The notes under the pieces: model-generated
What the model was told of the DNA's origin: nothing
Database searches by the model: none
The model's input: the letters and a program-made list of their open reading frames with translations, nothing else
Shown here: positions 19,096-27,959 of the stretch, piece by piece
How the letters are laid out: each line of letters begins with the position of its first letter
Position numbering within the stretch: the stretch's first letter is position 1
Translations under genes and position numbers: made by a program
Origin: Teredinibacter waterburyi
GTDB taxonomy: Bacteria > Pseudomonadota > Gammaproteobacteria > Pseudomonadales > Cellvibrionaceae
Assembly: GCF_001922985.1 (NCBI RefSeq)
Contig: NZ_MRUH01000165.1
Span: forward strand, 62,001-126,000
Direction of reading: 5' to 3'
DNA length: 64,000 bases

Positions 19096-20306
19096 ACTCT
19101 CACCTTTTTACGCCAAACATACAAAATCGAAAACAGCACAATCAACACCAGTGGAAATACCACAAGCTGCTCGAGGGTCGCCTGACCTGCGGCGACCTCT
19201 GCTGCATCGTCGGCTAAGCCTGACACGATCGCTTGCTCCTTAGCCGCATCAATCCAGCCACCGATAACCGGGTTCATTGCCCCAACAAATAACATACCAG
19301 CAGCACCAACTAGTGATAATCCCAGCGCCCCGGTCTTGGCCTGATACTCACTGACAAAGCCGATCATCGTTGGCCAAAAGTACATAACCCCAACTGAGAA
19401 TAATAAAGCAGCCACATAAACCATCGCGCCGGAAACCTGACTCAGCATAAAGATTCCCAGTGCCGCAACCACGGCAGACGCAAGTAACACACCTGCGGGG
19501 TTAAGAGCATGTACAACTGGCCCAGCAAAGTAGCGGCCCACCGCCATCAAGCCAGTTACCATTGCCAAAATAAGCATTGGATGCGCACCGGACTCCGCCA
19601 ACATAACGCTCACCCACTGCTGTGTACCCAATTCGGTTGTTGCCGTAAAGGCCATACACACCAGCATAAAAATAAACAGCGGTGACGCTAGGCTTCGAAT
19701 ATTGATACTGGTGGATGTTTCAGAATTCACCATTGCGGGGAAGTCCTGGCTAAAGACAATATAGCCGTAGGCCAAGGTTGGTAATAACATCACCGCAATT
19801 TGCATTTGCCAGCCAAGACTAAACGACGTCATAGCGGCTGAGATCAAAGCACCGATGACAATGCCGCCTGGGAACCACACATGAAAGCGATTCAGCATGG
19901 TGGTTTTATTGTTGTGATACATATCGGCAATAAGCGGGTTACAACCCGCTTCGACCGCGCCGTTTGCGAAGCCTATGCAGAAGGTGGAAATTAATAAGCC
20001 CCAAAAACCATCGGCAATAATGGTTAAAACTAAACCTAACAGGTGGCCAACAAATGCCACGTACATCAACAGCTTTGGCCCAACTTGGTTGTATAAAAGT
20101 CCGCCCACCATCATCGCCACAGGGAAGCCAAAGAAGGCCATGGAATTGATCCAACCGAGTTCAGTTTTGGTAAAACTAAAGCTATCGGCAAGCTCACCCA
20201 AAATTCCCGCGCGAATCGCAAAGGTCATTGCGGTAACAACAAGCGATAGGCAGCAGGCAAAAAACAGCAAGTCCTTTTTAGGCGCGATATTTTCAACACT
20301 AGTCAT
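19092..20306 (-). CDS. MFS transporter, FucP-like, probably sugar uptake
   Basis: Major facilitator protein, 404 residues, with twelve predicted transmembrane segments. The N-terminal half carries LADSFSFTKTELGWINS and a loop-2/3 style GGLLYNQVGPKLL. FANGAVEAGCNPLIADMY near 118-135 resembles the sugar/proton symporters of the FucP/GalP-like group, and GRYFAGPV lies in the second half. It is the last gene of the leftward GH2 operon, 55 bases after the TIM-barrel gene. It therefore probably imports the monosaccharide or oxidised sugar released by that operon. GGAAAT precedes the ATG. The substrate is an inference from context. Confidence 0.8.
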   Translation of the reverse strand: MTSVENIAPKKDLLFFACCLSLVVTAMTFAIRAGILGELADSFSFTKTELGWINSMAFFGFPVAMMVGGLLYNQVGPKLLMYVAFVGHLLGLVLTIIADGFWGLLISTFCIGFANGAVEAGCNPLIADMYHNNKTTMLNRFHVWFPGGIVIGALISAAMTSFSLGWQMQIAVMLLPTLAYGYIVFSQDFPAMVNSETSTSINIRSLASPLFIFMLVCMAFTATTELGTQQWVSVMLAESGAHPMLILAMVTGLMAVGRYFAGPVVHALNPAGVLLASAVVAALGIFMLSQVSGAMVYVAALLFSVGVMYFWPTMIGFVSEYQAKTGALGLSLVGAAGMLFVGAMNPVIGGWIDAAKEQAIVSGLADDAAEVAAGQATLEQLVVFPLVLIVLFSILYVWRKKVRV

Positions 20307-20361
20307 AATTGATTTCCGTTATGTTTTTATTGTTGTGTAATTTCTAGTTTTTTATTGCTCG

Positions 20362-21408
20362 CTAATCCAAGCCTAAAATACGTTTGTTCAAACTTTCATC
20401 TGGTGCTACTGCAGCAAAATCGTCGAATGCTCGTTCCACTTTGCGGATCATATGCTTTTGAATAAAAGGTGCACCTTCGCGAGCGCCATCTTCTGGATGC
20501 TTTAAACAACACTCCCACTCCAACACCGCCCAACCTTGATAATCGTATTTGGCGAAGCGGCTAAAAATGCCGCTGAAATCGATCTGGCCATCACCGAGTG
20601 AGCGAAAGCGGCCGGGGCGATCGACCCAACCTTGGTATCCGCCGTAAACACCGCTGCGCGCAGACATAATAAATTCCGCATCTTTAACATGGAAGGCCTT
20701 GATACGCTGATGATATAAGTCGATAAAGCCGAGGTAATCCAAATGCTGTAACACGAAGTGGCTGGGATCGTAGAGAATATTAGCGCGCGGGTGATGATCG
20801 ACTTCTTCTAAGAATCGCTCAAAGGTTGCCCCGTCGTGCAGGTCTTCGCCCGGGTGAAGCTCGTAACACACATCAACACCAGCAGTATCGAAAGCATCGA
20901 GGATTGGCCGCCAACGCTTAGCTAATTCGGCAAAACCGGAATCGACTAAACCCGCTGGGCGCTGCGGCCAAGGGTAGACAGTGTGCCAAAGCAGAGCACC
21001 GGAAAATGTCGCGTGCGCGGTCAATCCAAGATTTTTACTGGCTTTCGCTGCGTACAGTAACTGCTGCACGGCCCATTCAGTACGACCTTTGCTGTTGCCG
21101 CGCAAATGTTCGGGCGCAAAGCCATCGAACATATCGTCATAGGCTGGGTGTACTGCCACCAACTGGCCCTGCAGGTGTGTAGAAAGCTCGGTAATTTCCA
21201 AGCCTTTTGCGGCAAAGGTCGCTTTTAATTCATCACAGTAGCTTTGGCTTTCGGCAGCTTGCTTTAAATCGATACAGCGTGCATCCCAAGTCGGAACCTG
21301 CACACCTTTATAGCCGAGTGACGCCGCCCAATCGAGGATACCGTCGAGCGTATTGAATGGCGCTTCGTCGCCAAGAAACTGCGCTAAAAATATTGCCGGA
21401 CCTTTCAT
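20362..21408 (-). CDS. Sugar phosphate isomerase/epimerase-like TIM-barrel protein
   Basis: Xylose-isomerase-like TIM barrel (AP endonuclease 2 superfamily), 348 residues, cytoplasmic with no signal. The metal-site residues can be followed: E in DVCYELHPGEDLHDG, D in ILYDPSHFVLQHL, H in IKAFHVKDAEF, and E in WAVLEWECCLKHP. The family includes inosose dehydratase, tagatose/psicose epimerases and 3-keto-sugar enzymes. It lies next to a Gfo/Idh/MocA dehydrogenase, a pairing common where a sugar is oxidised at one carbon and then isomerised or cleaved. GGAGAT lies upstream of the ATG. Confidence 0.8.
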   Translation of the reverse strand: MKGPAIFLAQFLGDEAPFNTLDGILDWAASLGYKGVQVPTWDARCIDLKQAAESQSYCDELKATFAAKGLEITELSTHLQGQLVAVHPAYDDMFDGFAPEHLRGNSKGRTEWAVQQLLYAAKASKNLGLTAHATFSGALLWHTVYPWPQRPAGLVDSGFAELAKRWRPILDAFDTAGVDVCYELHPGEDLHDGATFERFLEEVDHHPRANILYDPSHFVLQHLDYLGFIDLYHQRIKAFHVKDAEFIMSARSGVYGGYQGWVDRPGRFRSLGDGQIDFSGIFSRFAKYDYQGWAVLEWECCLKHPEDGAREGAPFIQKHMIRKVERAFDDFAAVAPDESLNKRILGLD

Positions 21409-21425
21409 AGTCTATCTCCGATATT

Positions 21426-21443
21426 CGCTAGTTTAAGCTAGCG
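21426..21443 (-). repeat. Small palindrome upstream of TIM-barrel gene
   Basis: CGCTAG and CTAGCG flank TTTAAG, giving a 6-bp stem 18-35 bases upstream of the next start codon and just before its ribosome binding site. It could tune translation within the operon. Confidence 0.35.
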
Positions 21444-21480
21444 CCGTAATTTTAAAATTTTGGGACGCTCATGCCATTAA

Positions 21481-22680
21481 CTAGCGGCTAACATCACAAT
21501 TCAGTTGCGTCCACTGCCCACCAGCGGCACTGCTAGCGACAACCGCCTCGATAAACGCCATGCCTTTTACGGCCTCATCAATACCCGGTACGTTATTCAT
21601 TGTGGAAGACTGGGGAGCTTCCGTGCCGCGAGCGTCGGCAATAGCCGTGGCAAAATTACTGTAAAGATTGGCAAAAGCTTCAATATAGCCTTCTGGGTGC
21701 CCCGGTGGAGTGCGACTATTGTTACTGGCATTAACGCCAAGATAGCCCTGCCCTGCACGGATCAGCTCCGCTGGGCGATCCGGCCACTTAAGCCAGAGCG
21801 AGTTGGGTTCCTGTTGTTGCCAGTCGAGTCCACCCTTAGTGCCATAAACACGAATGCGTAAATTGTTTTCTTCACCCACAGCAATTTGGCTAGCAAACAA
21901 AACCCCGCGCGCGCCCTGATCAAAACGCAGCAGTACAGAGCCATCATCATCTAGGCTTCGACCGGCTTCCAACGACTGTAAATCGGCTAACAAGGTCGCT
22001 ATCGATTGGCCACTAACAAACTCGGCCAGGTTAGCCGCGTGCACGCCAATATCGCCCATACAACAGCTTGCACCCGCTTGCGCAGGGTCGAGTCGCCAAG
22101 CGGCTTGCTTACCATCTTCGCCCCCCATCACCGCCGCCAGCCAACCTTGGGTATACTCGGCAACCACCTTGGTTACCTTGCCAATATCGCCGCGCGCGAC
22201 CCGCTCACGGGCTTCCATTACCAAGGGGTATCCCGTATAGGTATGGGTTAAACCAAACAATAAGCCCGTCTCGGTAACCTGCTGCTGCAATGCGCGCGCT
22301 TCGGCTAAATTCAGTGTCGCCGGCTTTTCGCAAAGAACGTGAAAACCCTGCGCTAGCGCGCTGCTGGCAATTGAGTAGTGAGTGCTATTGGGGGTAACAA
22401 TGGCAACAAACTCCATCCGCTCAGCCGCAGGTAATTCGGCTTCGCGTTGCATCATGGTTTGATAATCAGGGTAACATCGCTGCTCGGGTAGGTAGAGTGC
22501 CTGGCCTGCGCTGCGGGATTTTTCGGGGTCGCGACTAAACGCACCGCACACTAGTTCTATGCGGCCATCCAAGCGCGCCGCCATACGATGGATATTGCCG
22601 ATAAAGGCGTCGGGGCCTCCACCAACGATCCCCATGCGAATTTTTGCTGCAGGTTTTTTTGACACGAGTTCTTTAGACAT
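21481..22680 (-). CDS. Gfo/Idh/MocA family NAD(P)-dependent oxidoreductase
   Basis: Sugar or cyclitol dehydrogenase, 399 residues. The N-terminal Rossmann fold starts IRMGIVGGGPDAFIG near 15-29. HVLCEKPATLNLAEA near 112-126 holds the conserved EKP motif with the catalytic Lys. MGDIGVHAANLAEF near 208-221 is the DxGxH substrate motif. Length and order are typical. No Tat or Sec signal is seen, so it acts in the cytoplasm. In the operon it sits between two TIM-barrel proteins, suggesting reversible oxidation of a hydroxyl group before isomerisation or elimination. The ribosome binding site is weak. Confidence 0.87.
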   Translation of the reverse strand: MSKELVSKKPAAKIRMGIVGGGPDAFIGNIHRMAARLDGRIELVCGAFSRDPEKSRSAGQALYLPEQRCYPDYQTMMQREAELPAAERMEFVAIVTPNSTHYSIASSALAQGFHVLCEKPATLNLAEARALQQQVTETGLLFGLTHTYTGYPLVMEARERVARGDIGKVTKVVAEYTQGWLAAVMGGEDGKQAAWRLDPAQAGASCCMGDIGVHAANLAEFVSGQSIATLLADLQSLEAGRSLDDDGSVLLRFDQGARGVLFASQIAVGEENNLRIRVYGTKGGLDWQQQEPNSLWLKWPDRPAELIRAGQGYLGVNASNNSRTPPGHPEGYIEAFANLYSNFATAIADARGTEAPQSSTMNNVPGIDEAVKGMAFIEAVVASSAAGGQWTQLNCDVSR

Positions 22681-22763
22681 TGTCGCACTCTGGCTTTTGG
22701 GGATTTAAATAATCACGCATTAAACGATTCACAAAGGTGACCGCTTTCCACTAATAACTAAAC

Positions 22764-22801
22764 TGACTTGCTACAGGGCGAACAAGGCCTTTAGCAAGTC
22801 A
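22764..22801 (-). repeat. Intercistronic 10-bp hairpin in the GH2 operon
   Basis: TGACTTGCTA (22764-22773) and TAGCAAGTCA (22792-22801) form a perfect 10-bp stem. The 18-base loop can itself pair AGG with CCT. It lies in the 146-base gap between the Tat TIM-barrel gene and the dehydrogenase gene. No T-run follows, which favours an RNA stability or processing site over a terminator. Confidence 0.55.
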
Positions 22802-22826
22802 ACAATAGTAGTGCCGCATCTAAACC

Positions 22827-23759
22827 TTAAGCTTTCGACAAGGCGCTACGCGTGCGCTCTAGTAACTGCTTAGTTTTCATAATGCCGACTTCTTCCGCTA
22901 GGTCGTCGCCTTCATATTCAATGCCCACCCAATCGGAGTAACCGGCGTCTACCACCAGTTTCATAATGCGCAAATAATCGATGTCGGTTTCGTTACCATC
23001 TTTGTCGAAGGTAAACGTCTTAGCGCTAACGCCTTTTGCAAAGGGCATAAGCTCGGCAACACCTTTATAACGGTCATAACTTTCGCCGGTATCGCGATTA
23101 ATAACGAAGTTGCCGAAATCTGGCAAGGTGCCCACACGCGGGTGGTTAGCCGTTTTCATAACGCCGCTCAACCATTTGCCATTAGACGAAAGACCGCCGT
23201 GATTCTCGACGATGACGTTCAAATTCAGCTTGCCGGCATACTCCGCAAGTTGATGCAGGCCGTCCGCGGCTAACTTCATCTGCTCATCCCAACTACCGCT
23301 ACTTTGTGCATTCACACGAATAGACTGACAACCTAACTGATGCGCAGCATCGGCCCAACGATAGTGGTTTTTGACCGCTTGCTTGCGTGCCTTCGCGTCT
23401 GGATCTCCCAAGGCGCCTTCGTGATCGCACATAATCAGATTGCTGAACACACCGTGATCATCGGCGCGCTGGCGTAGCTCTCGGATTAATTTATCGGTAA
23501 GTGTTTTCGCATAAAACTGGTTTACATATTCGATCGCATCTATGTCAAATTTTTCACGCGCGATCTTTGCAAAATCCAACAAGTTGTAGGTTCCGTCAAA
23601 GAAACCTTTATGAAGTGACCATTGAGCAAGCGATATTTTAAATTTTTGCGGCATGGCTTGTTTGCCTTTTTCAGCAGCGGACGCGGCCATGAAAGGGGTC
23701 ATTGCACTGGTTCCAGCCATAGCGGATAAAACCAATAGTTGGCGACGAGTCATATTCAT
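22827..23759 (-). CDS. Tat-exported TIM-barrel sugar isomerase/epimerase-like protein
   Basis: 310 residues. The first 28 form a twin-arginine signal: [14 protein letters not shown], then a hydrophobic stretch ending near AASA. It is therefore predicted to fold in the cytoplasm and be exported to the periplasm. The barrel has candidate metal ligands E in [11 protein letters not shown] in GTLPDFGNF and E in [10 protein letters not shown]. The usual HVKD strand is replaced by [12 protein letters not shown], a pattern I associate with Tat-borne members of this family. AAGAGAGG precedes the ATG. It follows the GH2 gene by 108 bases and probably acts on the product of that secreted enzyme. The reaction is not known to me. 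Confidence 0.8.
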   Translation of the reverse strand: MNMTRRQLLVLSAMAGTSAMTPFMAASAAEKGKQAMPQKFKISLAQWSLHKGFFDGTYNLLDFAKIAREKFDIDAIEYVNQFYAKTLTDKLIRELRQRADDHGVFSNLIMCDHEGALGDPDAKARKQAVKNHYRWADAAHQLGCQSIRVNAQSSGSWDEQMKLAADGLHQLAEYAGKLNLNVIVENHGGLSSNGKWLSGVMKTANHPRVGTLPDFGNFVINRDTGESYDRYKGVAELMPFAKGVSAKTFTFDKDGNETDIDYLRIMKLVVDAGYSDWVGIEYEGDDLAEEVGIMKTKQLLERTRSALSKA

Positions 23760-23867
23760 GGCGATCCTCTCTTTTTATTATTGAAGTAACGAAGTCTATT
23801 GAATCTATTGTATAAAGCTCTCGATTGTGGGGCCGACTACCTCAATTTTAGGTCAAGATAGCAATAA

Positions 23868-25772
23868 TTATCCCCCGGCTTTACCCTGATAGAAGTCGCG
23901 AAGCCGATACCACGCTTGTTTGCGCTCGCCACTTTCAGACACTAAACCCTTGCGATTCCAGTAGTCTTGTATCTCCGGCAAAGGCCGACGTGGCGAGCGA
24001 AAGTCCTTGAGAATCCATGGTGTCATACCTTTGACGAAAGGTATCTTATCTATCATTTCAAGATTGTAACGATAAACGTCGTCTTGATACTCTTCTGTCC
24101 AGCGCGCATTTTTGTCGCCATGGAGCCCAGCTAAAGCGCCAGCTCCAAACTCACTGATAATCACCGGTTTATTGTAGTCCGATTGCCAGCGCATTGCGGC
24201 ACAGTCACTCGGTTTGTCGCTGTACCACCCACAATAGGTATTAATACCGATGACATCGACCAGCTCGGCAAACGGATCGTCAATTTTTTTCGCGCCACCG
24301 ACGGTTTGTTGGGTATCGGAAGCGGCGGTAATTAATCGTGTAGCATCTAGCTGTCGGGCCTTGGCGACTAATTTCTTCAAAAATGTAAAGCGCAAGTTAT
24401 GATTGGGGGTTTCATTCGCTACCGACCACAGAATAATCGCTGCACGGTTCTTATCACGCTGAATCATTTCAGTTAATTGTTGCTCAGCTTTTTGATAAAC
24501 CGCCTCGCTTTCGAATTGCACCGTCCAATACACTGGAATCTCTGACCAGACTAAAAGCCCGAGTCGATCAGCCGCACGCAGCATATTTTCATTGTGAGGA
24601 TAATGCGCCAAACGAACAAAGTTACACCCTAGCTCCTTCGCCATAGTCAGTATCTTTACCGCTTCGGCTTCACTCCAAGCGCGCCCTTCGCCACCGGGCT
24701 TTTCTTCGTGAATACTGATGCCGCGCAAGTAGATAGGCTCACCGTTTAAAACGATATCCTCGCCCTGTACACGAATATCGCGAAACCCTATCTCATCTTC
24801 AAGTGTCTCACTTCCATAGCGAAACACCACCTTGTACAACTTAGGATTTTGCGGAGCCCAGCGTTGTGGATTAGCCTCAAAACTAAAACTAGCTTTACCG
24901 CTGGAATCGACATCTAGCGCAGAATCAAGCCCTAGCTCTGGCAGCTGTAGGTGTATGTTCGTGTTGCCTTTCGGTGAATCGCCGGAGAGCTGAACCCAAC
25001 CACTAATTCGGGACTTACCCAAAGCTCGTGCTTGCAAATCCAAACTTAGGGTGTAGTCGCTGATGTAGGTTCTATCCAATTCTAAAATTGTTACTGGCCG
25101 TGTAATACCGCCGTAATTCCACCAGTCAGTATTAACCGTTGGAATATTGTCGCGCTCGCGGCGGTTGTCGACTTTAACCACGACGAAATTATCACCGGCC
25201 TGCAGCTGCTTGGTAACGTCGAACTGAAAGGGGGTAAACCCTCCTTCATGGCGACCAACTTTCTCGCCATTCACATAAACCACAGCCTCGTAATTCACCG
25301 CATCGAAATATAAAACGTAGCGCTTATGCGAATTCTTGGTTAACGAAAAGCTCTTTTGATACCAAACAGTTCCCTCATAGAAAAACAACCTCTCCAATTG
25401 GGTATTCCAATCGCCAGGAACCTCTAACAGAGGCGATTTAGAGAAATCATATTCGACTAAATCTGAAGGCGATTTTGCGCTAGCATTTTTAAAATAACCA
25501 TTGGGGTTTTCTAGGTAACGATGGTTATAAAAACCATTTTCGTAGGGGTCTACAATTGTGCGCCAAGGTCCATTCAAACTGATTGCAGTGCGCGCATGAG
25601 GATTTTGTAGTAATAGGCTTTGAGCTAAAGCCGCCGGAGCGTGCAGGGCTGGAGTTTGTATAGAAGAAGATTTTTCAGCCGCCATAGATTGCATAGCGAT
25701 ACAAGAAAGTAGTAATACAAGCTTAACCAATAGGACTTTTAGTGTTGTACCACATGTTTTGATAGTGAACAT
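23868..25772 (-). CDS. Secreted glycoside hydrolase family 2, probable beta-glucuronidase
   Basis: Hydrolyses a terminal beta-linked sugar, probably glucuronic acid, outside the cytoplasm. I start at ATG 25772 (GAGGGG upstream), giving 634 residues; an in-frame TTG at 25784 is the alternative. An N-terminal signal peptide ends near SMA/AEK, though LLSC inside it could be a lipobox. Sugar-binding and Ig-like domains (about 40-320) precede the catalytic barrel. Acid/base N453-E454 lies in SVANE, and nucleophile E541 in ISEFGAG. NRK at 606-608 matches the NxK motif that recognises the carboxylate in beta-glucuronidases, which argues against beta-galactosidase or mannosidase. It is the first gene of a five-gene operon. 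Confidence 0.85.
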   Translation of the reverse strand: MFTIKTCGTTLKVLLVKLVLLLSCIAMQSMAAEKSSSIQTPALHAPAALAQSLLLQNPHARTAISLNGPWRTIVDPYENGFYNHRYLENPNGYFKNASAKSPSDLVEYDFSKSPLLEVPGDWNTQLERLFFYEGTVWYQKSFSLTKNSHKRYVLYFDAVNYEAVVYVNGEKVGRHEGGFTPFQFDVTKQLQAGDNFVVVKVDNRRERDNIPTVNTDWWNYGGITRPVTILELDRTYISDYTLSLDLQARALGKSRISGWVQLSGDSPKGNTNIHLQLPELGLDSALDVDSSGKASFSFEANPQRWAPQNPKLYKVVFRYGSETLEDEIGFRDIRVQGEDIVLNGEPIYLRGISIHEEKPGGEGRAWSEAEAVKILTMAKELGCNFVRLAHYPHNENMLRAADRLGLLVWSEIPVYWTVQFESEAVYQKAEQQLTEMIQRDKNRAAIILWSVANETPNHNLRFTFLKKLVAKARQLDATRLITAASDTQQTVGGAKKIDDPFAELVDVIGINTYCGWYSDKPSDCAAMRWQSDYNKPVIISEFGAGALAGLHGDKNARWTEEYQDDVYRYNLEMIDKIPFVKGMTPWILKDFRSPRRPLPEIQDYWNRKGLVSESGERKQAWYRLRDFYQGKAGG

Positions 25773-25947
25773 AATTCCCCTCAATGGCGATAACCAGAAA
25801 CCAAAACATCAACGCGAATAACCCTAGCGGCAACTTATTAATTAGATTTTTGCTGCTTAAAAAGCTGTACTCGTTTGCAGACGCGTGGCTTACGATCAAA
25901 ATAGAGGGGTTAGAATAGGCAATTATTGCGCGGGAAGGAACCGATTT

Positions 25948-26571
25948 CTACAACCATCCTTTTTGCCGGGCAATGCGCGCAGCATCGACACGATTGGTTG
26001 CATTCAATTTAGATATGGCTTCGGAAAGATAATTTCGCACCGTCCCTTCGGACAAAAATAATTCAGCGGCTATCTCTGCAGTTGACTTACCCGCGCTGGC
26101 GAGTTTAAGTGCTTTACGTTCTTTATCCGTTAGCGGATCGCGGTCATCCAGCGCTGCCATAGCCAATTCAGGATCGATAATTTTTTTACCCGACACAACT
26201 AAGCGTAACGCGTTACATAGCTGTTCCGATGGGGCGTCCTTTAACAAAAAACCACACACGCCGGCCGCTAGAGAACGTCTAATATAGCCCACCCGTCCGA
26301 AGGTTGTCGCTATCACGCATTTTAATTGCGGGTATCGCAGCGCAACCTCCTCCACCAACTCTATGCCACTACGTTCTGGCATTTCGATATCGGTAAGTAC
26401 CACGTCGACTTCGTCAGTCCCCAAGCGCGCTAGATGTTCGAGTGCAATATTGCCGTTTTCGGCTTCGGCAACGACGCGAATATCCGTCTCAAGATTGAGC
26501 AACGCTTTGAGTGCACCGCGCACCATAGCCTGATCTTCTACTAGCAATACGCGAATCATAAACGAATCCAT
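25948..26571 (-). CDS. NarL/FixJ-family response regulator (DesR-like)
   Basis: Transcription regulator with an N-terminal receiver (about 1-125) and a LuxR-type helix-turn-helix near 140-205. The phosphoacceptor Asp is in VVLTDIEMPERSG, and KD in FLLKDAPS. LTDKERKALKLASAGKSTAEIAAELFLSEGTVRNYLSEAISKL covers the DNA-binding part. The start is uncertain: TTG 26580, ATG 26571 and ATG 26559 are all in frame; the last (MIRVLLVEDQ) is the most canonical beta-1 start. It starts just after the kinase stop, so they form one transcript. The GH2 operon lies downstream on the same strand, making it a candidate target. Confidence 0.9.
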   Translation of the reverse strand: MDSFMIRVLLVEDQAMVRGALKALLNLETDIRVVAEAENGNIALEHLARLGTDEVDVVLTDIEMPERSGIELVEEVALRYPQLKCVIATTFGRVGYIRRSLAAGVCGFLLKDAPSEQLCNALRLVVSGKKIIDPELAMAALDDRDPLTDKERKALKLASAGKSTAEIAAELFLSEGTVRNYLSEAISKLNATNRVDAARIARQKGWL

Positions 26572-26582
26572 CTGCGACAAGA

Positions 26583-27722
26583 TTAATAATCTATTGTGAT
26601 AATGATGTGCATTCCCGAGTCCAGCTTTATCTCTAACCTACCATTAATTTCTTCTAGCCGCTCGCGAATGCCCTGCAAGCCATTCCCCTCTTTAATCACA
26701 CTAGGAACATCGCCATTATCATAAATAACTAAAGTGCAGGAGTGAGCGCTATTTTCGGTGTGAAGGCTTACTTTTGTGGCGTTACTGTGCCGCAATATAT
26801 TGGTAACCACCTCGGTTAAAATCAAACTCAACGCGGCTTCAGATTTTGCCCCCAACTTCTCGAAGTTGCAGTTTTGCTCAACCGCAAGCCCCTGAGCGCG
26901 TAAACGCTCGGAAAGATTCAACACTTGGCTGGCGATCGTCTTTGCTTTATAGCCACTGATAGCGGTACGAACCTCGCTTAAAGATTCACTGCAAATATCC
27001 GCTACCTGTTGCATTTCAGTTAACGCTAGATCCAAATCGCCGGCACGCCCTAGCTTAACCGCGAGTTGAGATTTTAGTGCAATAGACGTTAGGGTATGGC
27101 CGAGTACATCATGCAAATCTCGAGCGATTCGTTCGCGCTCCGCAACAACGGCTATTTGTTCCAGCTCTAGCTGTGACTTGGCTTCGCGATCCTGATGCTT
27201 GCGTTGCAAGCGACTAAACACACCAAAAATACTCATTCCCACAATAGGAATCGTGCCGGGCAAAATAAAGTACGCCTGAAACAAATCAAACAAATACGCC
27301 GCCACGAGTAAACAGACCACAACACCGAGCAAGCTCAGCAGCGCACCACGCGGTTCAAAACACAGCGCCAAATAAAATACAAAAAAACAGAAGAAGATGT
27401 TACTGCCAGAATTATAACCACAAGCGAGCGTTGTTAATAAAACACCAACTACGGCAATTTTTATTGCCAAAGAACGCGGCGAACGGAGACAAAGAAATAA
27501 TACCCCCAACAAAACTAGATAAATAACCAGCGCCCCGATGAGATACAAAGGTGTCAGCGAGATATACCAGAGCGGGAAAAAATAAAACAGGGTATAAATC
27601 AACGGCACTAACAGCCAAATCCATTTAGTGCCATTTTGGTTTGGGAGAAATTCCCCAACAATCGAATCTTCCGCTAGAAATCTTCCAGAAAACATCATCT
27701 CTTTCCATAATTGTAAAGCCAT
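26583..27722 (-). CDS. DesK-like membrane histidine kinase
   Basis: Sensor partner of the adjacent DesR-like regulator, 379 residues. The N-terminal half has about five to six transmembrane segments (roughly residues 30-165) and no large periplasmic domain, so it may sense the membrane itself. A coiled linker leads to the HisKA_3 dimerisation domain with phosphoacceptor His in ERIARDLHDVLGHTL near 200-214. The HATPase domain shows N in LTEVVTNILRHSNAT, and a G box in DNGDVPSVIKEGNGLQGIRERL. This layout matches DesK/LiaS-type kinases. The start has no clear ribosome binding site; ATG codons at residues 9 and 10 are alternatives. Confidence 0.88.
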   Translation of the reverse strand: MALQLWKEMMFSGRFLAEDSIVGEFLPNQNGTKWIWLLVPLIYTLFYFFPLWYISLTPLYLIGALVIYLVLLGVLFLCLRSPRSLAIKIAVVGVLLTTLACGYNSGSNIFFCFFVFYLALCFEPRGALLSLLGVVVCLLVAAYLFDLFQAYFILPGTIPIVGMSIFGVFSRLQRKHQDREAKSQLELEQIAVVAERERIARDLHDVLGHTLTSIALKSQLAVKLGRAGDLDLALTEMQQVADICSESLSEVRTAISGYKAKTIASQVLNLSERLRAQGLAVEQNCNFEKLGAKSEAALSLILTEVVTNILRHSNATKVSLHTENSAHSCTLVIYDNGDVPSVIKEGNGLQGIRERLEEINGRLEIKLDSGMHIIITIDY

Positions 27723-27782
27723 TCGTCTAGGCCCTAGATATTCACGACGATGTACTTTATAGCAATATAATTTGATCGCCGC

Positions 27783-27794
27783 AGCTTATAAGCT
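27783..27794. promoter_or_regulatory. Palindrome upstream of the DesK-like kinase
   Basis: AGCTTATAAGCT is a perfect 12-bp palindrome 60 bases upstream of the kinase start. A second inverted repeat, ATGACA-AA-TGTCAT, lies at 27912-27925. Either could be an operator for autoregulation by the adjacent LuxR-type regulator. This rests on position and symmetry only. Confidence 0.3.
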
Positions 27795-27911
27795 ATATCG
27801 TCACACAGGCTTTAAATGAACAATCCATCTAGCCACAGCCACCTAAGCTTAATAGATTCCATTATCAGCACTAAAAAGGGAAATACCTATGGATGATTGT
27901 CAGCCACTCAA

Positions 27912-27925
27912 ATGACAAATGTCAT
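27912..27925. promoter_or_regulatory. Inverted repeat ATGACA-N2-TGTCAT
   Basis: A 6-bp perfect inverted repeat with a 2-bp spacer sits 190 bases upstream of the DesK-like kinase gene and 35 bases beyond the pabAB stop. The spacing suits a dimeric LuxR-family regulator, but no binding consensus is known to me for this protein. Confidence 0.25.
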
Positions 27926-27959
27926 CTTAAGTCAAAGCACAGTGACTCAACGTTATCCT

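Noticed and set aside
27890-27916. Mini-frame of eight codons with a good ribosome binding site (MDDCQPLK)
   Set aside because: There is no downstream gene on that strand for it to lead, so a leader peptide is unlikely.
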